Source of the DNA: Loktanella sp.
Lineage (GTDB): Bacteria; Pseudomonadota; Alphaproteobacteria; Rhodobacterales; Rhodobacteraceae
Direction of reading: 5' to 3'
Assembly: GCA_017390475.1 (NCBI GenBank)
Contig: JAFPBO010000008.1
Span: 1 to 64,000, forward strand
DNA: 64,000 nt
This document shows, in pieces, positions 9,007 to 16,368 of the stretch. A program made the position numbers and the translations under genes. The notes beneath the pieces are model-generated. The model worked only from the letters and a program-made list of their open reading frames with translations, made no database searches and had not been told where the DNA came from. Position 1 is the first letter of the stretch. Every line of letters starts with the position of its first letter.

Positions 9007-9987
9007 ATGTCGGGTTTCGGTCTTGGGAATGACAATTGGGGCTTGCCGCGGCTTTGTCGCATGATGGCTGTGGCAATGGGCCTGACGGTGCTTGCACCGG
9101 CGGCCTGGGCGGTGAACCCCGCCTGCGGTGATGCGATTCGTATCGCGCCGGGCGATACTTTGCTGCGGGTGGCCAGCTATTGCGATACCACCATCCCTGC
9201 CTTGCTGGCGGCCAATCCCGACATCAGCCATCCCAACCGCATCCATGTCGGGCAGCTGATCTACATGCCGGGGCGCAATGCGGTCACACCCGTCTATCGC
9301 CCGCCAGTGGCGGCGGCACCACCCCCCGCGACCTCATGGGGGCGCGACGCGTTTGCGCACTGTGGCGCAACGGTGCAGGTCCGCCGTGGCGATACATTCG
9401 GTGGCATTGCCCGGCGCTGTGGCGTCAGCGTGGCGCAGCTGCGGGCCGAAAATCCGCAACTGCGTAACCCCAACCTGATCGTTGCGGGCATGACCTTGCG
9501 GGTGCCATCGTCTCTGGCACCGCAGCCGTCGCGGCCCGTTCCGGCCCCGGTTGCGCAAAACCTGCGGGTGATCGGCACCATCACCGGCGAGGGCGTGACC
9601 TGTCAGGCGCTGCGCGGCGATGACGGCAGGCTGTATACGATTGCAGGTACCGCCACCCGGCCGCTGCGCCCCGGTGACCGGGTCGAGGTAACCGGCACGG
9701 CTGCTGCCACCTCGGTCTGCCAGCAGGGGGTCGCGATCAGCGCCAGCCAGATCCTGTTGCTTGATCCTGTCGTGCGTCCGGCCATCGACGTCACCGGCAC
9801 GATCACCCGCGAAGGTGTGACCTGCACGGCTTTGCGTGGGGATGACGGGCGGCTTTACACGCTGGCCGGTCAGACGGCGGGTTTTCAGCCGGGCGACCGG
9901 GTCCGGGTCACCGGCGATCAGGCGCAGACATCATTCTGCCAGCAGGGCACAACGGTGAACCTGCTGTCGATCCGATCGGCCTGGTAA
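9007..9987 (+). CDS. Secreted LysM protein with duplicated C-terminal domain
   Basis: This 326-residue protein has a hydrophobic leader ending near LTVLAPAAWAVN, so it is predicted to be exported. Two LysM domains follow, the first with GDTLLRVASYCDTTIPALL and the second with GDTFGGIARRCGVSVAQL; LysM binds peptidoglycan glycans. After a Pro-rich linker come two copies of a roughly 60-residue unit starting GTITGEGVTC and GTITREGVTC. Each has RGDDGRLYT, PGDRV and a second cysteine in SVCQQG or SFCQQG; these look like small beta-barrel repeats, each perhaps with one disulfide. I chose the ATG at 9007, with AGAAGG upstream. No catalytic domain is seen. Confidence 0.8.
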   Translation: MSGFGLGNDNWGLPRLCRMMAVAMGLTVLAPAAWAVNPACGDAIRIAPGDTLLRVASYCDTTIPALLAANPDISHPNRIHVGQLIYMPGRNAVTPVYRPPVAAAPPPATSWGRDAFAHCGATVQVRRGDTFGGIARRCGVSVAQLRAENPQLRNPNLIVAGMTLRVPSSLAPQPSRPVPAPVAQNLRVIGTITGEGVTCQALRGDDGRLYTIAGTATRPLRPGDRVEVTGTAAATSVCQQGVAISASQILLLDPVVRPAIDVTGTITREGVTCTALRGDDGRLYTLAGQTAGFQPGDRVRVTGDQAQTSFCQQGTTVNLLSIRSAW

Positions 9988-9999
9988 TGGGTTTGTCGG

Positions 10000-11370
10000 T
10001 CAGAATTCCGATCTGATCGACAGCCCCGCCGACAGCGCATCGCGGGTAAAGCGGCTGACATTGCTGTCGGTGGTCGTGGCGGTGATCGTCAGCAGCGGGG
10101 TGAAACCGGCATAGCTGACCTGCGGAAACCCGATGTTGAGCGTGGAGAACAGGCTTGTATCCTGCCGCCCGCCCGCCACCGGCAACAACAGCTGGTAATC
10201 GGGATAATCCGCCCAGGTCACGCCTGCCGCCATCGCCAATGTCACCGGCCCGACCGGATCAGCGATGGCATAGCTGAACTGCGCTGTCCAATCGGTCATG
10301 GTATAATTGAGGTTATCCCCGTCGCTGCTGCCATAGATCAAAGTGGCGCGGACAAGGTCCTCATTGGGCAGCAGGTAAGCCAGCGAGCTGCCGAGTGTGG
10401 TGCGGGTGACCTGCCCGATACGGGTGATGTCGTATTCTGTCCAACTGCGGCCCAGCGACAGGCTGAGTTCGGCCTTGTCACCCAGCGGCAGGCGGCGGTC
10501 GATGTCGACCCGCCAGATATCGTATTTCTGCACCTCGGTCTGTAGGGTGACGCTGTCAAGATCGCGGTAATCGACCATCGTATAGGCCAGTTGCCCGGAG
10601 ATGCTGCCGTTGCCCAGCAGCCGGTCATGGCGCAGGCTCAGCTCTGCGACATTGGTCGCCAGCGCCTCGTCGGGGACATCGACATCATCGGTGATCCGCA
10701 CCCGGGCTGCCTGATATTGCGCGCCGATCAGCGTGCGGCTGGTCGCGTTTTCCTGCAAACGATAGGTCGCGCCCAAGGTCAATGATCCGCGCCAGCCTGC
10801 CAGTGCCAGCGCATCATCAGACAACGTGCCGGTGGGATTGCCGGGGGCAGAGGCCACGTTATTTGCCGCCCCGCCATTCACATTTGACGACGGCGCCAAA
10901 GTGGCCGCGATATCAAAGATCCAAGGGTTCTGCTGTTGCAGAAGACGGGCATCGGCGCGGGTCTGGGCGCGGTCTTCGTCGCTGCCCGCCACGATCAGGG
11001 CGCGGCGCAGCCAGAATGTGCCCAGTGTGAACCGCTGTTCATTGGCTGCGGCCAGTGCGGTCAGGCGGGCGGCCTCGTATCGCTGGGCATTGGTCTGCGA
11101 CAGCGCATAGGCCTGCGCCCCGGCAATGCGACCCGCGCGTGGATCGCCCTGTTGCGGTGCCGCAGCGGCGACAATGGCCAAAGCGTCGCGATCATCGGGG
11201 GCCTGCGCCAGGATCGCGCGGGCGATATCCAACGCGAGGCCGGTTTCGCCCGCAAACAATGCCTCTGCCGCGAGGCTGCGCGCCTCGCTCAGCGGCAGAT
11301 CAAGGCTGGTCTGGGCACTGGCCGCGCTGCCCAGAAGGCATGCCGCCATCGCAATAATCTTGCTATTCAT
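10000..11370 (-). CDS. Slam-like surface lipoprotein assembly modifier (DUF560-type outer-membrane protein)
   Basis: This 456-residue protein has a signal peptide ending ACLLGSAASAQ, then about 120 residues of Ala-rich helical pairs resembling TPR repeats (EALFAGETGLALDIARAIL, FTLGTFWLRRALI). A long beta-rich C-terminal barrel follows and ends in the outer-membrane-type Phe (IRSEF). This is the architecture of Slam, which moves lipoproteins such as TbpB to the outer face of the outer membrane in Neisseria. Its ATG overlaps the stop of the TbpB-like lipoprotein gene as ATGA, which strongly supports the assignment. A generic TPR outer-membrane protein is the alternative. Confidence 0.75.
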   Translation of the reverse strand: MNSKIIAMAACLLGSAASAQTSLDLPLSEARSLAAEALFAGETGLALDIARAILAQAPDDRDALAIVAAAAPQQGDPRAGRIAGAQAYALSQTNAQRYEAARLTALAAANEQRFTLGTFWLRRALIVAGSDEDRAQTRADARLLQQQNPWIFDIAATLAPSSNVNGGAANNVASAPGNPTGTLSDDALALAGWRGSLTLGATYRLQENATSRTLIGAQYQAARVRITDDVDVPDEALATNVAELSLRHDRLLGNGSISGQLAYTMVDYRDLDSVTLQTEVQKYDIWRVDIDRRLPLGDKAELSLSLGRSWTEYDITRIGQVTRTTLGSSLAYLLPNEDLVRATLIYGSSDGDNLNYTMTDWTAQFSYAIADPVGPVTLAMAAGVTWADYPDYQLLLPVAGGRQDTSLFSTLNIGFPQVSYAGFTPLLTITATTTDSNVSRFTRDALSAGLSIRSEF

Positions 11371-12263
11371 AAGTCGTTTAAAGGCTCGCAGATCGATGGC
11401 ACGCCTGCTGTGCCGCAACGGCCAAGCACGAAAATACCGGTTTCATCCTCAATATCAGTGCCCGGAACGAAATCACCGTCCAGTCGAATCGCGCCTGCAA
11501 CAGAGGATGCATTCACACCGCCAAATGTTCCGCCATAGCTGCCGATACCATCTTCGTTGCGATCCTCTGCCACGCCGGTAAATGCACCATTCGGCTGAAT
11601 TTCGGTTGGGATCAAGAATACGGTATCCAGCAAAATGCCGGTCCCGTCCTGATAAACACGGTTATAGATCGCTCCGTTCACCTTATTTGTCGCAAAGCTG
11701 GCGTTGAGAAAAACATCGCCTGAAATGCGTCCGGATCGAAATGGCAGAATGTCAGCATTGACACCGGGGGCCGGCGCGGTGCCTTGACGGGTCGACAGGT
11801 TGATCAGGCCAGCATAGGTGCCGGCATAGGTCACAAGACCTTCCGTTGGTGCGGTGTAGGTCCCTGTTTGTTCATAGGTGGCCCCGCCGAAAAACTTGGT
11901 AAACTGGCCGCCATCGGCAACAACAGCGGCCCGCGCCGATCCGTCAGCAGATTGTGCGGCAAATCCGGTAAAGAACCGGTCCAACCGGTCATCCTGCGTG
12001 GTAAAGGCCAGATAGCCGGGCAGGTCATAGGCGGCATTGCGGGCATAGACCGCCTCTACCACACCGGCATCCAGCGTAATCGAGACGGTCAGACTGCCCG
12101 ATCCGTCAGCCAGACTGGCGGCGCTCAGGTTATTGGCGATTGGTGCGGGCACGGTGATCCCTGCCATCGGTGGCGCCGGTTCCGGCGGCGCATCTGCTTC
12201 GCCGACAGCATCGCATGCGGCAACAAAGGTCAGTGACATCATGGCATAGAAAAATCTGATCAC
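11367..12263 (-). CDS. TbpB-like surface lipoprotein (candidate Slam cargo)
   Basis: This 298-residue protein begins with a lipoprotein signal peptide whose lipobox is V-A-A-C, with the lipidated Cys at residue 17. The rest is rich in Gly, Thr and Asn, with a C-terminal region GAIYNR, then GTFGGVNASSVAGAI. This resembles the final eight-strand barrel of transferrin-binding protein B (usual pattern GxFYGPxAxExGG). A C-terminal Cys pair (GRCGTAGVPSICEP) could form a disulfide. Residue +2 is Asp, an inner-membrane retention signal in E. coli, but that rule may not hold here. What it binds is unknown; transferrin is unlikely in a free-living marine-type bacterium. Confidence 0.7.
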   Translation of the reverse strand: MIRFFYAMMSLTFVAACDAVGEADAPPEPAPPMAGITVPAPIANNLSAASLADGSGSLTVSITLDAGVVEAVYARNAAYDLPGYLAFTTQDDRLDRFFTGFAAQSADGSARAAVVADGGQFTKFFGGATYEQTGTYTAPTEGLVTYAGTYAGLINLSTRQGTAPAPGVNADILPFRSGRISGDVFLNASFATNKVNGAIYNRVYQDGTGILLDTVFLIPTEIQPNGAFTGVAEDRNEDGIGSYGGTFGGVNASSVAGAIRLDGDFVPGTDIEDETGIFVLGRCGTAGVPSICEPLNDL

Positions 12264-12432
12264 AACATCCGCCCCCCTTACCAGCTACCAGCCCAACCAT
12301 TCCGACACAACCTTGCGCTGTCAACGGCGGGGCGGGGGTCCGGCTTCTTTGATCTGGCGCTATGGAGGTTTTGCCACACCGTCGCTTTGCCTATAGTGCG
12401 GCAAGACTCATCTCAGCGAACCGGAGACCGCA

Positions 12433-13338
12433 ATGCCCATCACCCCCGACCAGCAGGCCGAAATCGACATCTTGCGCGCCAATCCGCAACCCACTCTGCG
12501 CGCTGTAGCGCCGGGGATGGAGGCGCATCTTTACAAGGCCTATGATGTGCTGGATCACGGATTTATCCGGGTGATCGATTATATGGGCGACGATGCCGCC
12601 ATCTGTCAGGCGGCGCGTGTGTCTTACGGCAAAGGCACCAAATCGGTGCAGAATGACGAAGGGCTGATCCGCTATCTGATGCGGCACTGGCATTCCACCC
12701 CGTTCGAGATGTGCGAGATCAAGCTGCATGTGAAACTGCCGGTCTTTGTCGCCCGGCAATGGATCCGGCACCGGACCGCGAATGTGAACGAATATTCTGC
12801 GCGCTATTCGATCCTTGACCGGGAGTTTTATATTCCGGCCCCCGAACATCTCGCCGCGCAATCGGTGATCAATAATCAGGGCCGGGGTGAGGCCTTGACG
12901 GGCGAAGAGGCGGCGCGGGTGCTGGCCTATCTGAAAGACGATGCGGCGCGGTGCTATGATCATTACGCCGAGATGATTTCCGATGACGGCCAACAGGGTC
13001 TGGCGCGCGAATTGGCGCGGATGAACCTGCCGGCAAATATCTATACGCAATGGTATTGGAAAGTCGATCTGCACAATCTGTTCCATTTCCTGCGGCTACG
13101 CGCGGATGCCCATGCGCAATATGAAATCCGGGTTTATGCGGAGGAGATCTGCAAGGTTGTGGCCGATTGGGTGCCTGCGGCTTATGGTGCGTTCGAGGAT
13201 TACCGGATGGGCGGGGCCACGCTGTCGGGCAAGGCGATAGACTGCGTGCGGATGATGCTCAGGGGGGAAGAGGTGACGCAGGAGACGAGCGGCATGAGCA
13301 AGGGGGAATGGCGGGAGTTTATGGGGGTGATTGGGTGA
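12433..13338 (+). CDS. thyX: Flavin-dependent thymidylate synthase
   Basis: ThyX makes dTMP from dUMP using methylenetetrahydrofolate and FAD/NADPH. The 301-residue protein contains the ThyX signature as [15 protein letters not shown] (usual RHRxxSxNExSxRY, with Ala in place of the first Ser) and a C-terminal [10 protein letters not shown] region. The start at 12433 follows AACCGGAGACCGCA, with GGAG as ribosome-binding site. A DUF3800 gene starts about 37 nt after the stop but looks unrelated in base composition. Confidence 0.97.
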   Translation: MPITPDQQAEIDILRANPQPTLRAVAPGMEAHLYKAYDVLDHGFIRVIDYMGDDAAICQAARVSYGKGTKSVQNDEGLIRYLMRHWHSTPFEMCEIKLHVKLPVFVARQWIRHRTANVNEYSARYSILDREFYIPAPEHLAAQSVINNQGRGEALTGEEAARVLAYLKDDAARCYDHYAEMISDDGQQGLARELARMNLPANIYTQWYWKVDLHNLFHFLRLRADAHAQYEIRVYAEEICKVVADWVPAAYGAFEDYRMGGATLSGKAIDCVRMMLRGEEVTQETSGMSKGEWREFMGVIG

Positions 13339-13375
13339 AAGGTAGTTTAAGTGGCGTTTTCGTTGAGAACACGGA

Positions 13376-14182
13376 GTGAAGTTTAATATCTACATTGACG
13401 AAAGCGGCGAGGCGGGCATCGGTAAAGTACGCGTCGGCTCATCTGTAGGTGCGTCTCCGTACTTTGTCATGGCCGCGGTAGTTTGTCAGCCAACAGCGGA
13501 GGTTCTTGCAAAAAACGCCCTTTCTGACGCAAAAGATAAAATTGGCAAGAAGAGCTGGAAACACGCAACTGAACTTGGCCATACTCAAAAAGTATTTTTA
13601 GCCCGTGAACTGAATAGACTTCCAGTGCGATTTTTTGCAGTGATCTCAAGGAAGCAGACCCTTGGAAGTTATAAATCAGAAATCAAAGGAAATGCTCACA
13701 AGTTTTACAATAAGTGTGCCCAGTATTTGCTTGAAAGCATCTGTTCCTACCTAGCGCCGCATTTGACATCCGAAAAAGACCTAAATATTTATTTTGAGAA
13801 AATGAATCATGACTACGATGCTATGCGGCGATTTCTTATGAAAGTGAGAGATAAGCCAGTTTACTCACACTCTCTATCCCTTAGGAGCTTAAATCCATTT
13901 GGAATTTCGACTTTAAAAAAAGGTGAGAATGATATGCTGGAGATTGCTGATTTTGTTGCCCACGCGGTCTATCAGTGTGCAAACCTAACTGACTCAAATT
14001 TTGGAATTCCAGAGCCAAGATATTTTTTGGAAATTTCGTCCAGATTTGCCGGAGATGAACGCAACTGCCCAAATGGGGTTGGGCTGAAGTTTATTCACGA
14101 CTTGAAAAGCATGAAGTTTGAGCCTGAAATTGAGACCATGTTCCGGAGTGTAAAGGTTACACCACCGGTGAAGTTAAGGTAG
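13376..14182 (+). CDS. DUF3800 domain-containing protein
   Basis: This 268-residue protein begins KFNIYIDESGEAG. The Asp-Glu pair of YIDESG is the first acidic motif of DUF3800, a family with an RNase H-like core, and EIADFVAHAVYQ supplies the later conserved Asp. DUF3800 proteins are often found in variable regions with defence or mobile genes, but no partner gene lies beside this one. The DNA is clearly AT-richer than its neighbours, with AAA/TTT runs and A/T third positions, so recent transfer is likely. The start is a GTG at 13376 without a well-spaced ribosome-binding site, so the 5' end is uncertain. Confidence 0.8.
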   Translation: MKFNIYIDESGEAGIGKVRVGSSVGASPYFVMAAVVCQPTAEVLAKNALSDAKDKIGKKSWKHATELGHTQKVFLARELNRLPVRFFAVISRKQTLGSYKSEIKGNAHKFYNKCAQYLLESICSYLAPHLTSEKDLNIYFEKMNHDYDAMRRFLMKVRDKPVYSHSLSLRSLNPFGISTLKKGENDMLEIADFVAHAVYQCANLTDSNFGIPEPRYFLEISSRFAGDERNCPNGVGLKFIHDLKSMKFEPEIETMFRSVKVTPPVKLR

Positions 14183-14266
14183 ATGTTTGCGCCTGGTCTG
14201 GAGGTCGGTGTTCTTCCCGCCCTTCCGCAATATTTTCACTACTGATTGCGCCTATCGTGGCACTGG

Positions 14267-14288
14267 CGGGGTGAACCCCGCCCTACGG
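14267..14288 (+). repeat. REP-like inverted repeat, type B, copy 1
   Basis: The unit CGGGGTGAACCCCG followed by CCCTACGG forms a short hairpin (GGCGGGG, loop TGAA, CCCCGCC). The same unit occurs at 14627-14648 in the same orientation, inside the neighbouring RAYT gene. Confidence 0.75.
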
Positions 14289-14292
14289 CGAT

Positions 14293-14308
14293 CTTCCCCG
14301 CGGGGAAG
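14293..14308. repeat. REP palindrome, type A, copy 1
   Basis: This is the perfect palindrome CTTCCCCGCGGGGAAG followed by GTT. An identical sequence occurs at 14364-14379 and again at 63739-63756. The position just 3' of a RAYT transposase gene fits a REP element mobilised by that enzyme. Confidence 0.8.
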
Positions 14309-14363
14309 GTTTGGTGGATTGTGGTGCGCAGGATGCGCACCCGACGTTGCGGAAAATTGTGAT

Positions 14364-14379
14364 CTTCCCCGCGGGGAAG
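14364..14379. repeat. REP palindrome, type A, copy 2
   Basis: This second perfect copy of CTTCCCCGCGGGGAAG, again preceded by GAT and followed by GGTT, lies directly at the 3' end of the RAYT gene. With copy 1 it makes a direct pair about 71 nt apart, the arrangement of a REP doublet. Confidence 0.8.
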
Positions 14380-14383
14380 GTTT

Positions 14384-14911
14384 TCATTGCGCACCGCCCC
14401 GGTTCCGGAATGATGTGTAGGGCCAATCGGCGGGGTCATCGACAAGGCCGTGTTTGACGGGGTTGATCCGGCAATATTCCATATGGGCGGCGAAATCCCG
14501 GTCGTCGCGGATGTGATGTTCCCAGAAACGTTTCTGCCAGATCGGTGCTTCGGCGCGTCGGTCGGGGTTTTCCCCGACCCGGATACGGCCAGCGACGACG
14601 CCATGGGGGTTGTGAGGGTGGGGTGTCGGGGTGAACCCCGACCTACGGATGATGCGGGAAAAGCGGCCTTTGATGGCGCCCATGCGGGTGGAATAATCGG
14701 AATCGCCGTCGGGCAGGGTCCAGATGCAATGCATGTGATCCGGCAAGACGACCCAGGCGTTGACGGTAAACGGGCGCTCGGCCCGGGTTTGGGTGACAGC
14801 CTGACGCAGCGCCGCCACCTCGCGCACAAGCAAGGCAGCGGAACGGTCCGCCAGATTGACGGTAAATAATATGGTTGCGCCGGGGCGCTGGGGGCGGTGA
14901 TAACGGGGCAT
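14384..14911 (-). CDS. REP-associated tyrosine transposase (RAYT, Y1/IS200-like)
   Basis: This 175-residue protein has the single-stranded-DNA transposase signatures of the RAYT group: the HUH-type metal motif in VVLPDHMHCIWTLP, GAIKGRFSR, WQKRFWEHHIRDD, and the catalytic tyrosine in EYCRINPVKHGLV. RAYTs cut and join REP hairpins and are usually single-copy domesticated genes. I chose the ATG at 14911 (MPRYHRPQRPG) by family likeness; another ATG lies six codons earlier. Its 3' side carries two REP palindromes. About 30 residues between the N-terminal half and the WQKRFWEH motif are encoded partly by a type B repeat, which keeps the frame open. Confidence 0.9.
   Translation of the reverse strand: MPRYHRPQRPGATILFTVNLADRSAALLVREVAALRQAVTQTRAERPFTVNAWVVLPDHMHCIWTLPDGDSDYSTRMGAIKGRFSRIIRRSGFTPTPHPHNPHGVVAGRIRVGENPDRRAEAPIWQKRFWEHHIRDDRDFAAHMEYCRINPVKHGLVDDPADWPYTSFRNRGGAQ
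14627..14648 (+). repeat. REP-like inverted repeat, type B, copy 2 (inside the RAYT gene)
   Basis: The unit CGGGGTGAACCCCG followed by ACCTACGG is the same as at 14267-14288 apart from one base. Here it lies within the coding sequence of the RAYT gene, read in frame on the minus strand as part of SGFTPTPHPHNPHG. Confidence 0.75.
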
Positions 14912-14966
14912 AGCGCAATATCGCGCCACAGGATGAAGATCCGGTTAATCGCAAGGACGTTGCTCT

Positions 14967-15287
14967 ATGATCCTCTATGGCCTGCCGACCTGTTCGGATT
15001 GCAAGGCGGCGCTGAAGGCGCTTGCGGATCAGGGCGTGACGTTTCGTGATATCCGCGCTGATCCGCTGAGTGCCGCAGAATGGGCACCGTTGATTGCGGA
15101 ATTTGGTGATAATCTGATCGACCGCAAATCGCAGACCTATCGCAACCTCAACGCCTGGCTGCGGGAATCGGAGGCGGAGGCGCAGTTGGAGGCGCAGCCC
15201 GCGCTTATGGCCCGTCCGGTGATCACGGACGGGACGCGCTGGACGCTGGGTTGGGGCGCCGAGGCGCAGGCGGTCTGGCTGGGTTAA
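14967..15287 (+). CDS. ArsC/Spx family reductase-like protein (copy 1)
   Basis: This 106-residue thioredoxin-fold protein has PTCSDCKAAL near the N-terminus, so it keeps two cysteines in a C-x2-C arrangement, and late ALMARPVITDG, the ArsC/YffB-type LMKRPV segment. The usual single-Cys ArsC motif is Cys followed by Arg; here the second Cys and Lys take those places, so arsenate reduction is uncertain. Its stop overlaps the cold-shock gene stop on the other strand (TTAA). A second family member lies at 15610-15939. Confidence 0.85.
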   Translation: MILYGLPTCSDCKAALKALADQGVTFRDIRADPLSAAEWAPLIAEFGDNLIDRKSQTYRNLNAWLRESEAEAQLEAQPALMARPVITDGTRWTLGWGAEAQAVWLG

Positions 15288-15493
15288 TCGGCTTTCGCCA
15301 GATTGCCGGCCATCTTGCGGCCATCGCGGCCTTCGATCAGGTCGAAGCTGACCTTTTGGTTATCGGCAAGCCCGGTCAGCCCGGATTGTTCCACGGCGGA
15401 AATGTGGACGAAAATATCGTTGCCGCCGTCATCGGGCGCGATAAAACCGAACCCTTTGGTGGTGTTGAACCATTTCACTGTGCCGCTTGGCAT
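15284..15493 (-). CDS. Cold-shock domain protein
   Basis: This 69-residue protein consists of a single cold-shock domain with RNP1 KGFGFI and RNP2 DIFVHISA, beginning MPSGTVKWFN. It binds single-stranded RNA and DNA and acts as an RNA chaperone. The start at 15493 has GGAAGGGAGTAAAGACA upstream. About 115 nt of untranslated sequence separate it from the divergent ArsC-like gene, room for a regulatory 5' leader, though no specific element was recognised. Confidence 0.95.
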   Translation of the reverse strand: MPSGTVKWFNTTKGFGFIAPDDGGNDIFVHISAVEQSGLTGLADNQKVSFDLIEGRDGRKMAGNLAKAD

Positions 15494-15609
15494 TGTCTTT
15501 ACTCCCTTCCTTGGCCCATTACAGACCTATTGCTCTTCTAACCTTGTCGCTTTTATGCAAAAGGCAATTGACATGTCGTCGCAGCAGATCGGTGAAGGAG
15601 AGAGACAGA

Positions 15610-15939
15610 ATGCGATTTTTCGGGCTGAAAACCTGTGACACCTGCCGCAAGGCGCTGGCGGCGCTCAAGGCCAAGGGTATCACGCCAGAGGTGGTGGATG
15701 TTCGTGCCGACGGGCTGAGCGTCGATGACATCACCGCGATTGTGCAGGCCTTTGGGGATACCGCGATCAATCGGGCCTCGACCACATGGCGCGGGTTGTC
15801 GGAAGAGGCGCGGGGGCAGGATACGGCTGCATTACTGGCGACCTATCCGACGCTGATGAAACGCCCGGTGATTGCTGGCGATGATGGCTGGACCATCGGC
15901 TGGAAAGCGGTTGTGCAGGCGAAATACCTTGGCAGTTGA
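15610..15939 (+). CDS. ArsC/Spx family reductase-like protein (copy 2)
   Basis: This 109-residue protein begins MRFFGLKTCDTCRKALAAL, giving the C-x2-C-R form of the YffB/Spx/ArsC group, and keeps TLMKRPVIAGDDGWTIGW near the C-terminus. It shares length and layout with copy 1 at 14967 but differs in sequence, so the two are old paralogues. The start at 15610 follows GGAGAGAGACAGA. Physiological electron donor and substrate are unknown. Confidence 0.88.
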   Translation: MRFFGLKTCDTCRKALAALKAKGITPEVVDVRADGLSVDDITAIVQAFGDTAINRASTTWRGLSEEARGQDTAALLATYPTLMKRPVIAGDDGWTIGWKAVVQAKYLGS

Positions 15940-15982
15940 GGCGCGAATGCCTATCTGACCCCGACAGTTGAAGGAATATAAA

Positions 15983-16351
15983 ATGCGTAACGCTGCCGCC
16001 ATGTTGGGCCTGATCGCCGGGCTGATCGGGATTGTCGTGGGGATGTTTGGCTATGGGTTTGCCGAACTGTCCGAACGCAACGCTGAATTGAGCCGGATCA
16101 TCGGGGTATTCGACAATCCCGGTTTTATCCGCTTTGCGAGCTTTATCGCGCCCTTGCTGGCGATTGCGGGCGGGGCGATGGCCAAGACCCGCGCGCTGTG
16201 GGGCGGTATCCTGATGCTGCTGGCCTGTGGGTTCTTCTATACCGCGTTCGGGTTTAACGTCGGCACGATGTTCCCGATTGGCTTTGCCGGGTTGGGCGGT
16301 ATCCTTGCCATTGCGGCGGGCAAGCCGGATGAGGAAAAGGCGCACTTTTAA
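15983..16351 (+). CDS. Small four-helix membrane protein
   Basis: This 122-residue protein has four hydrophobic segments: MLGLIAGLIGIVVGMFGYG, IRFASFIAPLLAIAGGAMA, WGGILMLLACGFFYTAFGF and FPIGFAGLGGILAIAAG. It ends in a charged tail. The ATG at 15983 has GAAGGA seven nucleotides upstream; a TTG at 15968 is the alternative. I do not recognise a named family; the pattern resembles DUF4064-like small membrane proteins. It is 44 nt after the ArsC-like gene and may be cotranscribed. Confidence 0.75.
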   Translation: MRNAAAMLGLIAGLIGIVVGMFGYGFAELSERNAELSRIIGVFDNPGFIRFASFIAPLLAIAGGAMAKTRALWGGILMLLACGFFYTAFGFNVGTMFPIGFAGLGGILAIAAGKPDEEKAHF

Positions 16352-16363
16352 AGCGCGCCTTTT
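16335..16363. terminator. Bidirectional hairpin terminator
   Basis: A perfect 9-bp stem, AAAAGGCGC and GCGCCTTTT with an 11-nt loop, lies between two convergent genes. A T run ends the stem on either strand, so it can stop transcription from the small membrane-protein gene and from thrS. It overlaps the end of the membrane-protein gene. Confidence 0.8.
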
Positions 16364-16368
16364 CAAGT

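Noticed and set aside
9106-9130. GTGAACCCCGCCTGCGG resembling the type B repeat
   Set aside because: It lies inside the LysM gene, codes VNPACG at the signal-peptide junction, and lacks the CGGGG left arm, so it is a chance likeness.
13167-13379. Plus-strand ORF overlapping the end of thyX
   Set aside because: Different frame of thyX coding DNA; Gly/Asp/Arg-rich shadow without support.
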